From Serratia liquefaciens (GTDB lineage: Bacteria; Pseudomonadota; Gammaproteobacteria; Enterobacterales; Enterobacteriaceae), in the NCBI RefSeq assembly GCF_027594825.1, contig NZ_CP088930.1, positions 2,541,019-2,605,018 of the forward strand: DNA of 64,000 nt. The letters are read 5' to 3'. Shown here in pieces: positions 7,984 through 17,550 of this stretch; the stretch's first letter is position 1, and each line of letters begins with the position of its first letter. The position numbers were made by a program, and so were the translations under genes. The notes under the pieces were generated by a model. It was not told where the DNA came from, did not search any database, and was given only the letters and a program-made list of their open reading frames with translations.

Positions 7984-8853
7984 ATGTCCGCCAAACATCC
8001 CGTTATCGCAGTGACCGGCTCCAGCGGGGCCGGCACCACCACCACCAGCGTGGCGTTCCGTAAAATCTTTCAGCAGTTGAACATCCGCGCCGCCGAGCTG
8101 GAAGGCGACAGCTTCCACCGCTACACCCGGCCGGAAATGGACGCGGCGATCCGCAAAGCGCGCGATCTCGGCCGCCATATCAGCTATTTTGGCCCCGAAG
8201 CCAATGACTTCGGCCTGCTGCAGCAAAGCTTTCTCGACTACGGCAAAAACGGTACCGGCCGCTCACGCAAGTATCTGCATACCTACGATGAAGCGGTGCC
8301 CTATAACCAGGTTCCCGGCACCTTCACCCCCTGGGAAGCTTTGCCGGAACCCACCGACGTGCTGTTCTACGAAGGACTGCACGGTGGCGTCGTGACCGAA
8401 CAGATCGACGTGGCCAAACACGTCGATCTGCTGGTTGGCGTGGTACCGATCGTCAACCTGGAATGGATCCAGAAGCTGATCCGCGATACCGGTGAGCGCG
8501 GCCACTCCCGCGAAGCGGTGATGGATTCGGTGGTTCGTTCGATGGAAGACTATATCAACTACATCACGCCGCAGTTCTCACGCACCCATATCAACTTCCA
8601 ACGGGTGCCGACGGTAGACACCTCCAACCCGTTCGCCGCCAAGGCTATCCCTTCGCTGGACGAGAGCTTTGTGGTGATCCACTTCCGCGGGCTGGACCAG
8701 ATCGACTTCCCTTATCTGCTGGCGATGCTGCAGGGATCTTTTATCTCGCATATCAATACGCTGGTGGTACCGGGTGGCAAAATGGGGCTGGCGATGGAGC
8801 TGATCATGGCGCCGCTGGTGCAGCGACTGCTGGAAGGAAAAAAAATCGAGTAG
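7984..8853 (+). CDS. prkB: Phosphoribulokinase-like protein PrkB
   Basis: A 289-residue P-loop kinase (GSSGAGTTT at residues 12-20) that is nearly identical to E. coli PrkB (YhfE-region uridine kinase/phosphoribulokinase family; YFGPEANDFGLL, YEGLHGGV, HSREAVMDSVVRSMEDYINYITPQFSRTH segments conserved). Phosphoribulokinases phosphorylate ribulose 5-phosphate with ATP, yet there is no Calvin cycle here and the true substrate of the enteric protein is not established. The ATG at 7984 is preferred because GGAG lies 11 bases upstream and the protein then starts MSAKHP as in E. coli; a GTG at 7972 is the alternative. Confidence 0.93.
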   Translation: MSAKHPVIAVTGSSGAGTTTTSVAFRKIFQQLNIRAAELEGDSFHRYTRPEMDAAIRKARDLGRHISYFGPEANDFGLLQQSFLDYGKNGTGRSRKYLHTYDEAVPYNQVPGTFTPWEALPEPTDVLFYEGLHGGVVTEQIDVAKHVDLLVGVVPIVNLEWIQKLIRDTGERGHSREAVMDSVVRSMEDYINYITPQFSRTHINFQRVPTVDTSNPFAAKAIPSLDESFVVIHFRGLDQIDFPYLLAMLQGSFISHINTLVVPGGKMGLAMELIMAPLVQRLLEGKKIE

Positions 8854-8859
8854 CCGACA

Positions 8860-8885
8860 GGGCGCGGCACAACCGCGCCCCTTTA
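8860..8885. terminator. Terminator between convergent prkB and yhfA
   Basis: GGGCGCGG (8860-8867) pairs with CCGCGCCC (8873-8880) around a five-base loop, followed by CTTT. It lies seven bases after the prkB stop and just before the convergent yhfA stop, so it may serve both genes. Confidence 0.7.
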
Positions 8886-8889
8886 TCCG

Positions 8890-9297
8890 TTACGCCAGGT
8901 CGCGGATTTCAAAACTGTGGGTCACGCTGGCGGCTTTGCTCAGCATCAGTGAAACCGAACAGTACTTCTCGGCCGAGAGGTTCACCGCACGCTCCACGAT
9001 CTTGTCGCTCAAATCTTTGCCGCTCACGATAAAATGCAGGTTGATGTGGGTAAACAAGCGTGGCGCTTCTTCGCGACGTTCAGAGGTCAGCTTCACCTCG
9101 CAATCACGCACGTCATTACGCCCTTTTTGCAGGATCGACACCACGTCGATTGCACTGCATCCCCCTGCTGACATCAGCACCATTTCCATCGGACTGGGTG
9201 CTTTATCGCCGGCGTTGCCGTCCATCAATACCTGATGGCCAGACGCGGATTCGCCCAGAAACGTCAACCCTTCCACCCACTTAACTCTTGCCTGCAT
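8890..9297 (-). CDS. yhfA: OsmC family protein YhfA
   Basis: A 135-residue OsmC/Ohr-fold protein very close to E. coli YhfA (MQARVKWVEGLTFLGESASG; SAGGCSAIDVVSIL; EKYCSVSLML). The two conserved cysteines of the OsmC fold are present, in GGCSA and KYCSV, consistent with thiol peroxidase chemistry on organic hydroperoxides, though this subgroup is uncharacterised. I chose the ATG at 9297, with GGAG suitably placed, over one three codons upstream. Divergent to crp, as in other enterics. Confidence 0.92.
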   Translation of the reverse strand: MQARVKWVEGLTFLGESASGHQVLMDGNAGDKAPSPMEMVLMSAGGCSAIDVVSILQKGRNDVRDCEVKLTSERREEAPRLFTHINLHFIVSGKDLSDKIVERAVNLSAEKYCSVSLMLSKAASVTHSFEIRDLA

Positions 9298-9676
9298 GCT
9301 GGTCACTCCGGTTAATTTCTTAAAATCACAGTACGCTTTCGCATAGAAACTGGCAACGGAACCTGATGCTAATCATGCTGAAGCGAGACAACACAAGACA
9401 CCCGCCTCACTCTGTGCTACAAACAGAGCCGCAATAAATCTTTCCGGGACACTGATTTCAGGGAAACTCCCAGGGAAAGGCTCCTTTACCGGTATGTTAA
9501 CAGAATGTAGCTTGCAGCTCTCCCGGCAAGTTAATATGCTAGAGCGACAGCGTATATTTATGACACGCCTCAAAACCTGCTGATAGCCACCATTAAAACA
9601 ACGGCGACAGCACGTTTTACAGGGAACTCTGACCCCTGTGACACAAGGCAGCGATAACAACAGAGGATAACAGCGA
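9298..9676. promoter_or_regulatory. yhfA-crp divergent intergenic region
   Basis: This 379-bp stretch holds no credible gene. It must contain the yhfA and crp promoters. A possible crp -10 (TATATT, 9553-9558) lies in an AT-rich stretch about 120 bp before the crp start, implying a long leader as in E. coli. I see no CRP site that matches the consensus well, and no Rho-independent hairpin. Confidence 0.4.
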
Positions 9677-10309
9677 ATGGTTCTCGGCAAACCGCAAACA
9701 GACCCTACTCTCGAATGGTTCCTGTCTCATTGCCATATCCACAAATATCCATCCAAAAGTACGCTGATTCACCAAGGTGAAAAAGCCGAAACGCTTTACT
9801 ACATCGTTAAAGGCTCCGTTGCGGTGCTGATTAAGGATGAAGAAGGTAAAGAGATGATCCTGTCCTACCTTAACCAGGGGGATTTCATCGGCGAGCTTGG
9901 ATTGTTTGAAGAAGGTCAGGAGCGTAGCGCCTGGGTTAGGGCGAAGACCGCCTGCGAAGTGGCTGAAATTTCCTACAAGAAATTCCGCCAGCTGATCCAG
10001 GTTAACCCGGACATCCTGATGCGCCTGTCTGCCCAGATGGCAAACCGCCTGCAGATAACCTCTGAGAAAGTGGGTAACCTCGCCTTCCTGGACGTTACGG
10101 GCCGCATCGCGCAAACCCTGCTGAACCTGGCGAAACAGCCTGATGCCATGACCCATCCGGATGGCATGCAGATTAAAATCACCCGTCAGGAAATTGGCCA
10201 GATCGTCGGTTGCTCTCGTGAAACCGTGGGTCGTATCCTGAAAATGCTGGAAGATCAAAACCTGATCTCCGCTCACGGCAAAACTATTGTCGTTTACGGC
10301 ACCCGTTAA
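9677..10309 (+). CDS. crp: cAMP receptor protein CRP
   Basis: A 210-residue global regulator, the same length as and nearly identical to E. coli CRP. The N-terminal cyclic nucleotide-binding domain includes the phosphate-binding cassette [15 protein letters not shown] (about 71-85), and the C-terminal winged helix has the recognition helix [12 protein letters not shown] (about 178-189) that reads TGTGA half-sites. One visible change from E. coli is Asn in MANRLQI. CRP with cAMP activates catabolic promoters; several candidate sites are listed elsewhere in this window. A strong terminator follows. Confidence 0.98.
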   Translation: MVLGKPQTDPTLEWFLSHCHIHKYPSKSTLIHQGEKAETLYYIVKGSVAVLIKDEEGKEMILSYLNQGDFIGELGLFEEGQERSAWVRAKTACEVAEISYKKFRQLIQVNPDILMRLSAQMANRLQITSEKVGNLAFLDVTGRIAQTLLNLAKQPDAMTHPDGMQIKITRQEIGQIVGCSRETVGRILKMLEDQNLISAHGKTIVVYGTR

Positions 10310-10320
10310 TCACTGAAAAA

Positions 10321-10348
10321 ACGGCGCGATGATTCGCGCCGTTTTTTT
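10321..10348 (+). terminator. crp intrinsic terminator
   Basis: ACGGCGCGA (10321-10329) and TCGCGCCGT (10334-10342) form a nine-pair stem with a TGAT loop, followed by a run of seven T. It begins 12 bases after the crp stop and ends 15 bases before the yhfK start, so yhfK needs read-through or its own promoter inside or next to the hairpin. Confidence 0.92.
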
Positions 10349-10363
10349 ATGCCCCGATTTATC

Positions 10364-12439
10364 ATGTGGCGCCGACTGATTTACCATCCGGAAGTCAATT
10401 ACGCACTGCGGCAAACGCTGGTGCTGTGCCTGCCGGTTCTGCTTGGCCTGCTGATCGGCCAACTGCAATACGGCCTGCTGTTTTCTCTGGTTCCCGCCTG
10501 CTGCAACATCGCCGGGCTGGACACGCCCCACAAGCGCTTCTTCAAACGCCTGATCGTCGGCGGTTCGCTCTTTGCGCTCAGCAGCCTGCTGCTGCAACAG
10601 GCGCTACTTTGGCAGTTGCCGCTGCCGATACTGATGCTGGGCCTGGCGCTGCTGCTCGGCGTCAGCGGTGAAATCAGCCCGCTGCACGCCCGCCTGCTGC
10701 CCGCCGCGCTGGTTGCCGCCATCTTCTCTCTCAGCATGGCCGGTACGGTGCCGCTTTGGCACGCGCCCCTGTTGTATATCGTGGGCACCGCCTGGTACGG
10801 CCTGTTTACCTGGTTCTGGTTCAAGCTGTGGAAAGAGCAACCGATGCGCGAATCGCTCAACCAGCTCTATCTGGAACTGGCGGACTACTTCGAAGCCAAA
10901 TATTCACTGTTAACCCAGCACACCGATCCGCAGACCGCTTTACCGCCACTGCTGGTGCGCCAGCAAAAGGTCATGGACCTGATCACTTTGCTGTATCAAC
11001 AACTTAATTTTCTGCCCCATGCCAGCAATCTCGAGCAAAAGCGTTTGCAACGCACCTTCCAGGTCGCACTGGATTTGCAGGAGCACATCACCGTCAGCCT
11101 GCATCTGCCGGAAGAGGTGCAAAAGCTGGTAGAACAGAGCCAGGCCGAAGCCATCATCCGCCGTAATGCACAGGTGATTGCCAACCGGCTGCGCACGGTA
11201 GCGCATGACATTCTCTATCATCAGCATTCTCAGCGTTTCAATATGGACAATGAACTGGCCGCCCTGGAAAAAGTGGCGGCGCAGCATCCGGACAACCCGG
11301 TCGGCCAATTCTGTTATTACCACTTCAGCCGCATCGCCCGCCTGCTGCGCACCCAGCACCCACTCTACCGACGCGATCTGATGGCCAATCAAAACCGTCT
11401 GCCGTTCTGGCCCGCGCTGGTCAGTTATCTGTCGTTCAAATCCAACGCCCTGCGCAATGCGGCTCGGCTGGGAGTCACCCTGGCGGCGGGCAGCAGCCTG
11501 GGCATGATGTTCAATCTGCCAAAGCCTTACTGGATCCTGTTGACCATCATGCTGGTGAGCCAAAACGGCTACAACGCCACTCGGGTGCGCATCCAGCACC
11601 GTGCGCTCGGCACCCTGGTTGGGTTGGTGATTGCCGCCGGGTTACTGCAACTGCAGCTGCCCGAGGCTGAGACGCTGGGCGTGATGCTGGTGATCACGCT
11701 GCTGGCCTACCTGGTTTCACGTAAAAATTACGGGCTGGCGGTGATTGGCTTTACGGTGACGGCGGTCTATACCCTGCAACTGTTGGCACTGAACGGCACA
11801 CACTTCCTGGTGCCGCGCCTGATCGACACGCTGATCGGCTGCGTGCTGGTGTTCGGTAGCACCATCTGGCTGTGGCCTCAGTGGCAAAGCGGTTTGCTAC
11901 GCAAGAATGCCCATCAGGCATTGGAAAACGATCAGCAGGCGCTGCGCCTGTTGCTGGAAGAACAAGAGCCCGATGCCAGTGCGCTGGCCTATGCTCGTAT
12001 GCAGGTCAATCAGGCGCACAACGCGCTGTTCACCTCACTTAATCAGGCGATGCAGGAACCGGGGTTTGAATCGAGCTATCTGGCAGATATGCGCCTGTGG
12101 GTCACGCACAGCCAGTTTATTGTCGAACACCTGAATGCGATGACCATTCTGGCGCGCGAACACTATATGCTGACGCCAAAGCTGGCGGAGGAGTATCTGC
12201 AGACTTGTGAAATCGCGCTGCAAAGCTGTCAGCAGCGGCTGGAATACGACGGCCCGAGCAGTGGCAGCGCCATTATGCAGCCGCCGGATTTGCACCCGGA
12301 GATGCCGGTAACCGAAATGGAACGTCACCTGCGGCGGATTTTGTCCCACCTGAGCGTCATGCACACCATTTCGTCGTTGGCCTGGCGCCAGCGTCCACAC
12401 CATGGCATCTGGCTGAAACGCAAACTACGCGATCAATAA
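10364..12439 (+). CDS. yhfK: YccS/YhfK family inner-membrane protein
   Basis: A 691-residue membrane protein homologous along its length to E. coli YhfK. Two clusters of membrane segments (about residues 17-145 and 380-510) flank large soluble domains; the second cluster belongs to the FUSC / aromatic acid exporter-like superfamily. The start MWRRLIYHPEVNYALRQTL at 10364 matches the E. coli N-terminus, so the ATG at 10349 inside the crp terminator was not used. The transported compound, if any, is not known. Confidence 0.93.
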   Translation: MWRRLIYHPEVNYALRQTLVLCLPVLLGLLIGQLQYGLLFSLVPACCNIAGLDTPHKRFFKRLIVGGSLFALSSLLLQQALLWQLPLPILMLGLALLLGVSGEISPLHARLLPAALVAAIFSLSMAGTVPLWHAPLLYIVGTAWYGLFTWFWFKLWKEQPMRESLNQLYLELADYFEAKYSLLTQHTDPQTALPPLLVRQQKVMDLITLLYQQLNFLPHASNLEQKRLQRTFQVALDLQEHITVSLHLPEEVQKLVEQSQAEAIIRRNAQVIANRLRTVAHDILYHQHSQRFNMDNELAALEKVAAQHPDNPVGQFCYYHFSRIARLLRTQHPLYRRDLMANQNRLPFWPALVSYLSFKSNALRNAARLGVTLAAGSSLGMMFNLPKPYWILLTIMLVSQNGYNATRVRIQHRALGTLVGLVIAAGLLQLQLPEAETLGVMLVITLLAYLVSRKNYGLAVIGFTVTAVYTLQLLALNGTHFLVPRLIDTLIGCVLVFGSTIWLWPQWQSGLLRKNAHQALENDQQALRLLLEEQEPDASALAYARMQVNQAHNALFTSLNQAMQEPGFESSYLADMRLWVTHSQFIVEHLNAMTILAREHYMLTPKLAEEYLQTCEIALQSCQQRLEYDGPSSGSAIMQPPDLHPEMPVTEMERHLRRILSHLSVMHTISSLAWRQRPHHGIWLKRKLRDQ

Positions 12440-12457
12440 GGGCGCCGTCTGGCGCCC
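12440..12457. terminator. Hairpin between convergent yhfK and argD
   Basis: GGGCGCC (12440-12446) and GGCGCCC (12451-12457) form a seven-pair stem right at the yhfK stop. The T-tract is weak (CTCGTCAT), so termination strength is uncertain. Confidence 0.5.
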
Positions 12458-12476
12458 TCGTCATCAACACGACGCA

Positions 12477-13718
<1,242 letters not shown>

Positions 13719-13739
13719 TCAGTCTTTTGATTGCAATTA

Positions 13740-13778
13740 AGTGAAAATATAATCACAAAATATGCATAAAAAACCAGT
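13740..13778 (-). promoter_or_regulatory. Paired ArgR (ARG box) candidates upstream of argD
   Basis: On the minus strand the first 18-mer (complement of 13740-13757) reads TGTGATTATATTTTCACT and fits the ARG box pattern TNTGAATWWWWATTCANW with two mismatches. Three bases further upstream (13761-13778) is a weaker second 18-mer. Pairs of ARG boxes with a 3-bp spacer are the hallmark of ArgR operators, and the site lies about 45 bp before argD. Confidence 0.55.
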
Positions 13779-13825
13779 TAAGGGCAAACTCAAATCGCCT
13801 TGGCGGCTAAAAAAAATCTAAGTAG

Positions 13826-14401
13826 TTAACTTTTAAGGAAATTATCCAACAGCTGATGCCCCTGCTCGCTGAGGATGCTTTCTGGGTGAAACTGTACCCC
13901 TTCCAGCGCCAACTGCCGGTGGCGGATGCCCATGATCTCATCGCGAGCGCCGTCGCGCTCGCTCCAGGCGGTGACTTCAAAACAGTCCGGCAGCGTGGCG
14001 GCTTCAAGCACCAACGAATGATAACGGGTAACGGTCAGCGGATTGTTCAAACCGTGAAAAACACCGCTGTCGAGATGGCGGATCGCCGAGGTCTTGCCAT
14101 GCATCACCTCGCGGGCGCGTACCACCTTAGCACCGAATGCCTGCCCCAGCGCCTGGTGCCCCAGACAAACGCCGAGGATCGGCAGCTTGCCGGCAAAATG
14201 CTGGATGGCGGCTAATGAGATGCCGGCTTCATTCGGGGTACAGGGCCCAGGAGAGATCACCAGACGCTGCGGCGCCAGCCTTTCGATATCGGCCAGTTGC
14301 AGCTCATCGTTACGCTTCACCAGCACCTCGGCGCCTAATTCGCAGAAGTACTGGTAAAGGTTATAGGTAAAAGAGTCGTAGTTATCGATCAACAGCAGCA
14401 T
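13826..14401 (-). CDS. pabA: Aminodeoxychorismate synthase glutamine amidotransferase PabA
   Basis: A 191-residue class I glutamine amidotransferase. The nucleophile is Cys79 in GVCLGHQ and the His-Glu pair lies in VQFHPES near residue 170. The sequence follows E. coli PabA ([27 protein letters not shown]) rather than TrpG alone, and it sits in the conserved pabA-argD place. With PabB, encoded elsewhere, it makes 4-amino-4-deoxychorismate for folate. In many enterics the two amidotransferases are very similar, so a dual role with anthranilate synthase is possible. The start at 14401 matches the family N-terminus [10 protein letters not shown]. Confidence 0.93.
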   Translation of the reverse strand: MLLLIDNYDSFTYNLYQYFCELGAEVLVKRNDELQLADIERLAPQRLVISPGPCTPNEAGISLAAIQHFAGKLPILGVCLGHQALGQAFGAKVVRAREVMHGKTSAIRHLDSGVFHGLNNPLTVTRYHSLVLEAATLPDCFEVTAWSERDGARDEIMGIRHRQLALEGVQFHPESILSEQGHQLLDNFLKS

Positions 14402-14422
14402 AGTGTTTCCAACAGACATCAT

Positions 14423-14480
14423 CGTAGGGGGCGAATATGCCGCCCCGATTTACACGGGCGCAGTATACAACGCCCCCACG
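14423..14480. repeat. Palindromic intergenic repeat, copy 1
   Basis: A 58-bp element with inverted ends (CGTAGGGGGCG ... CGCCCCCACG) and two internal stem-loops, GGGGCG/CGCCCC and GGGCG/CGCCC. Its right half resembles the core of the element at 34673-34726 (shared run CCCCGATT-ACA-GGGCGCAG-AT). It fills the gap between pabA and yjgR. A REP-like dispersed repeat of Serratia is likely; copy number elsewhere was not checked. Confidence 0.6.
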
Positions 14481-14506
14481 ATAGTGCCGCTACCGATAAT
14501 TTCAGC

Positions 14507-16033
14507 TTACTTCTTGCGACCGCCCATGATCGAGCCCAGCACGCCGCGCAGGATCTGACGCCCGAGATCGCGTGCCATGCTCTTGGCGGCGGTTTGAACT
14601 ATGCCGTCGCGCTTGCCGCCACGTGGGCCGGTAGAGCCAAACAAAATATCGTTCAGCCCGCCCATCAGGCCGCCGCCCGCCGGCTGCTGCGCCTGGGGTT
14701 GCTGTGCAGGTTGGCCCGCTTGCGGTGCACCGACGGTTGCGAAACCTTCCGCAGACAGCTTCTCGTAGGCAGACTCGCGGTCCACCATATCCTCATAACG
14801 ACCGTACAGCGGCGATTTGTTGATCGCACTGTTCAGCCCTTCCGCCCCCAGCATGCCCATCTTGGACTCCGGCGCGATCACCATCGCCCGTTCCACCACG
14901 TTTGGCCGCCCTTTTTCGTCGAGGAAAGAGACCAGCGCCTCGCCGACACCCAGCTCGGTGATCGCCGTTTCCGCATCGAAGGCCGGATTGGCGCGCATGG
15001 TTTGCGCTGCGGCTTTCACCGCTTTCTGATCGCGAGGGGTAAAGGCGCGTAGCGCGTGCTGCACACGGTTGCCCAACTGTCCGAGCACGCTGTCCGGAAT
15101 GTCGAGCGGGTTTTGGGTAACAAAGTAGATGCCGACACCTTTGGAACGGATCAGGCGTACCACCTGTTCGATTTTCGTCAGCAGCGCCGCCGGTGCGTCG
15201 TTGAACAGCAGGTGAGCTTCGTCGAAGAAGAACACCAGCTTCGGCTGTTCAGGATCGCCCACTTCCGGCAGGTGTTCGAACAGCTCGGCCAGCAGCCACA
15301 GCAGGAACACCGAATAGAGTTTCGGCTGATTAATCAGCTTATCCGCCGCCAGCAGGTTGATGATGCCGTGGCCGTTGGCGTCGGTTTTCATCAGGTCATT
15401 GATGTCCAGCATCGGCTCGCCGAAAAACTGGTTCGCCCCCTGCTCTTCCAGCGTCAGCAATCCGCGCTGAATAGCGCCGACCGAGGCCGAAGAGATATTG
15501 CCGTATTGGGTTTGGAACTGTTTGGCGTTGTCCCCCACGTACTGCACCATGGCGCGCAGGTCTTTCATATCCAGCAGCAGCAGCGCATTGTCGTCGGCTA
15601 TTTTGAACACCAGCTGCAGCACGCCGCTTTGCACTTCGTTCAAATCCAGCAATCGGGCCAGCAACAGCGGCCCCAGATCGGATACGGTGGCGCGGATCGG
15701 GTGGCCCTTCTCGCCATAAATGTCCCACGGAATAATAGTACAGGCCTGAGGCTGCCAGTCAGTGACGCCAATTGCCGCCAAACGCGCCTGCAGCTTCTCG
15801 GAAGGCACGGCTTCGGTACCAATACCCGACAGGTCTCCCTTCACGTCAGACAAAAAGACCGGTACGCCAATGCGCGAAAACTGCTCGGCCATTTTTTGCA
15901 GCGTCACGGTTTTACCTGTCCCGGTCGCTCCGGTGATCAGACCATGGCGGTTCGCCAATGCCGGCAGGATGACCAGATCCTGTACGGGTTTCCCGTCTTT
16001 CATCGCTTTGGCAATAATCCGTGCTTCACTCAT
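14507..16033 (-). CDS. yjgR: HerA-like ATPase, DUF853 family (YjgR)
   Basis: A 508-residue P-loop ATPase: Walker A GATGTGKT at residues 35-42, Walker B in [11 protein letters not shown] near residue 270, and a low-complexity Gly/Gln/Ala stretch before a basic C-terminus (GGRKK). This matches E. coli YjgR, a DUF853 protein related to the HerA/FtsK helicase-translocases, of unknown role. The ATG at 16033 follows AGGAAAAG; an upstream extension would be unlike the family. In E. coli yjgR lies far away, so the gene is placed differently here. Confidence 0.88.
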   Translation of the reverse strand: MSEARIIAKAMKDGKPVQDLVILPALANRHGLITGATGTGKTVTLQKMAEQFSRIGVPVFLSDVKGDLSGIGTEAVPSEKLQARLAAIGVTDWQPQACTIIPWDIYGEKGHPIRATVSDLGPLLLARLLDLNEVQSGVLQLVFKIADDNALLLLDMKDLRAMVQYVGDNAKQFQTQYGNISSASVGAIQRGLLTLEEQGANQFFGEPMLDINDLMKTDANGHGIINLLAADKLINQPKLYSVFLLWLLAELFEHLPEVGDPEQPKLVFFFDEAHLLFNDAPAALLTKIEQVVRLIRSKGVGIYFVTQNPLDIPDSVLGQLGNRVQHALRAFTPRDQKAVKAAAQTMRANPAFDAETAITELGVGEALVSFLDEKGRPNVVERAMVIAPESKMGMLGAEGLNSAINKSPLYGRYEDMVDRESAYEKLSAEGFATVGAPQAGQPAQQPQAQQPAGGGLMGGLNDILFGSTGPRGGKRDGIVQTAAKSMARDLGRQILRGVLGSIMGGRKK

Positions 16034-16198
16034 TTTCTTTTCCTTGGACGCGACGCAAAAAGCGCCTGTTGATGTCAATAAAGCTATAAGGGGGACTTAA
16101 CCCCGTCAAGGACAAACAAAAATCGGCCCCTTAACCCGCCAACTGGACAGGTAAATTTAGGATTCCGCTTAGCGCATTACCGTCATGCCATAACCCGC

Positions 16199-16246
16199 TT
16201 GAACAATAAAACACCAGTGATATAGTAAGCAGTACTCTGTATATAC
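16199..16246 (+). promoter_or_regulatory. Promoter and operator candidate of the ParE-type toxin-antitoxin operon
   Basis: TTGAAC (16199-16204) and TATAGT (16221-16226) are separated by 16 bp and form a good sigma-70 promoter. Directly downstream lie the small palindromes AGTACT (16231-16236) and GTATATAC (16239-16246), a plausible binding site for the ribbon-helix-helix antitoxin. The antitoxin start follows 12 bases later, after ACGAGG. Confidence 0.55.
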
Positions 16247-16258
16247 GAGGTATTTACC

Positions 16259-16528
16259 ATGTCTGAATCTACCGTGGTTATCCGCGTGGATGACGAGTTA
16301 AAAATGGCTTTCGCCAGTGCGGCCAAAGCAGCGGATCGTACGGCATCCCAACTTTTACGCGATTTCATGCGAGATTTTGTCAGTCGACAATCGCAGCAAA
16401 AAGAATATGAACAGTGGTTGCAGGAAAAGGTCGATTTAAGCCGAAAAGCGCTCCAGGAAGGAAGAGTGGTTGATAATGAGGACGTTGAGGCCTATTTCGC
16501 CGAGCGCAGGGTAAAATCAATGCGGTAA
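16259..16528 (+). CDS. Ribbon-helix-helix antitoxin of a type II toxin-antitoxin system
   Basis: An 89-residue protein. Residues about 4-45 (VVIRVDDELKMAFASAAKAADRTASQLLRDFM) form a ribbon-helix-helix DNA-binding domain of the CopG/ParD/RelB kind; the charged, probably unstructured C-terminal half would wrap around the toxin. The next gene, 17 bp downstream, encodes a ParE/RelE-fold toxin, which fixes the role by context. Codon use is more AT-rich than in the neighbouring yjgR and btsR, consistent with recent acquisition. It probably represses its own promoter. Confidence 0.85.
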   Translation: MSESTVVIRVDDELKMAFASAAKAADRTASQLLRDFMRDFVSRQSQQKEYEQWLQEKVDLSRKALQEGRVVDNEDVEAYFAERRVKSMR

Positions 16529-16545
16529 AACGATAAGGAAATATC

Positions 16546-16824
16546 GTGAAGCTAAAGTGGACGGATCCCGCAATTGCTGACCGTATGGCAATTTATGACT
16601 ATCTGGCGTCAAAGAACCCGACAGCTGCCGCAGAGATTGATGCTTTGATTTCTGCGGCGGCAAGCCAACTATCCCGAAACCCATCAAGTGGCAAAGTGGG
16701 TCGGGTTTCAGGCACTCGTGAATGGGTCATTCATCATTCTTACCTACTGATTTATGAAATAAAAAACGACCTTCTTATTATTTTGGCAGTCGTACACTCC
16801 CGCCGCCAATGGCCAAAGGATTAA
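16546..16824 (+). CDS. ParE/RelE family toxin
   Basis: A 92-residue protein with the ParE-like pattern: W-T-x-x-A at the start, a long helical hairpin, then GRVSGTREWVIHHSYLLIYEI and the final VVHSRRQWP. ParE toxins inhibit DNA gyrase and RelE toxins cleave mRNA on the ribosome; the SRRQWP ending favours the ParE side but the target cannot be decided by eye. Start is GTG at 16546 with AAGGAA upstream. Its stop codon directly abuts the stop codon of the convergent btsR, leaving no terminator between them. Confidence 0.86.
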   Translation: MKLKWTDPAIADRMAIYDYLASKNPTAAAEIDALISAAASQLSRNPSSGKVGRVSGTREWVIHHSYLLIYEIKNDLLIILAVVHSRRQWPKD

Positions 16825-17550
16825 TCACCCCCGCAGCCCCAGCTCTTCTTTCAAGGCTTTTAGGTAGCGGCGACTGACCGGGACCGGCTCACCCACCGGC
16901 ATGATCATTTCCGCCGCCCCGCCGTCGTCGAAGCGAATTTCACGCACCTGCTCCAGATTGACCAAATACTGACGGTGGCAGCGTACCAGCGGTGTCCGCA
17001 GCTCCAGCGTTCGCAGCGTCAGTTCGGTAAAACATTCCATGCCGTCATTACGTACCACAAACACGCCACTCAGCCGCGAACGTATCGCGACTACCTCGTC
17101 AAAACGCAGCAAATAGATGCGACTGTGGCCGGTACAGGGGATGTATTTCAGGTAGCCGGCGCTTTCATCCAGCGCGGCGATGTTTTGCTGCCCGCGCTGT
17201 TGCTGCAGGCGCTGCAGCGTTTTGCTCAGCCGCTTCGGTTCCGCCGGTTTCAACAGGTAATCGAACGCATGCTCTTCAAAGGCCTGCACCGCGTATTCGT
17301 CATAGGCGGTCAGGAACACGATATGCGGCATGCGATTAGGATCGAGCATGCCCACCATCTCCAGCCCGGTGATGCGCGGCATCTGAATATCCAGAAACAC
17401 CACGTCCGGCTGCAGGCGATGGATCCCGCTGATGGCTTCTATCGCATTGGCGCATTCGCCGACAATGCTGATGCCCTCTTCCGCTTCCAGCAAATGTCGC
17501 AGGTTATCGCGCGCAGAGGGTTCATCATCGACAATCAGTACGTTTAGCAT
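16825..17550 (-). CDS. btsR: LytTR response regulator BtsR
   Basis: A 241-residue response regulator: receiver domain with phospho-acceptor Asp54 in FLDIQMP, and a C-terminal LytTR DNA-binding domain (about 136-238, with [23 protein letters not shown]). It is close to E. coli BtsR (YehT), which with BtsS responds to extracellular pyruvate and activates the pyruvate transporter btsT. No btsT lies in this window. The start overlaps the last base of the btsS stop (TGATG), so the pair is translationally coupled. Confidence 0.92.
   Translation of the reverse strand: MLNVLIVDDEPSARDNLRHLLEAEEGISIVGECANAIEAISGIHRLQPDVVFLDIQMPRITGLEMVGMLDPNRMPHIVFLTAYDEYAVQAFEEHAFDYLLKPAEPKRLSKTLQRLQQQRGQQNIAALDESAGYLKYIPCTGHSRIYLLRFDEVVAIRSRLSGVFVVRNDGMECFTELTLRTLELRTPLVRCHRQYLVNLEQVREIRFDDGGAAEMIMPVGEPVPVSRRYLKALKEELGLRG

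Noticed and set aside
9412..9428. CTGT...ACAG pair upstream of crp suggesting a LexA box
   Set aside because: The spacing is seven bases, not eight, and the flanks do not match; probably a chance small hairpin.
9617..10276. A 219-codon frame antisense to crp
   Set aside because: crp is nearly identical to the E. coli protein; the antisense frame arises from its codon bias.
10349..10363. Earlier ATG for yhfK within the crp terminator
   Set aside because: The five extra residues are absent in the E. coli protein and the codon lies at the terminator T-run.
16238..16253. LexA-like half site CTGTATATAC before the ParE-type toxin-antitoxin operon
   Set aside because: The second half (ATATACAG) is missing; the short palindrome is better explained as antitoxin operator.
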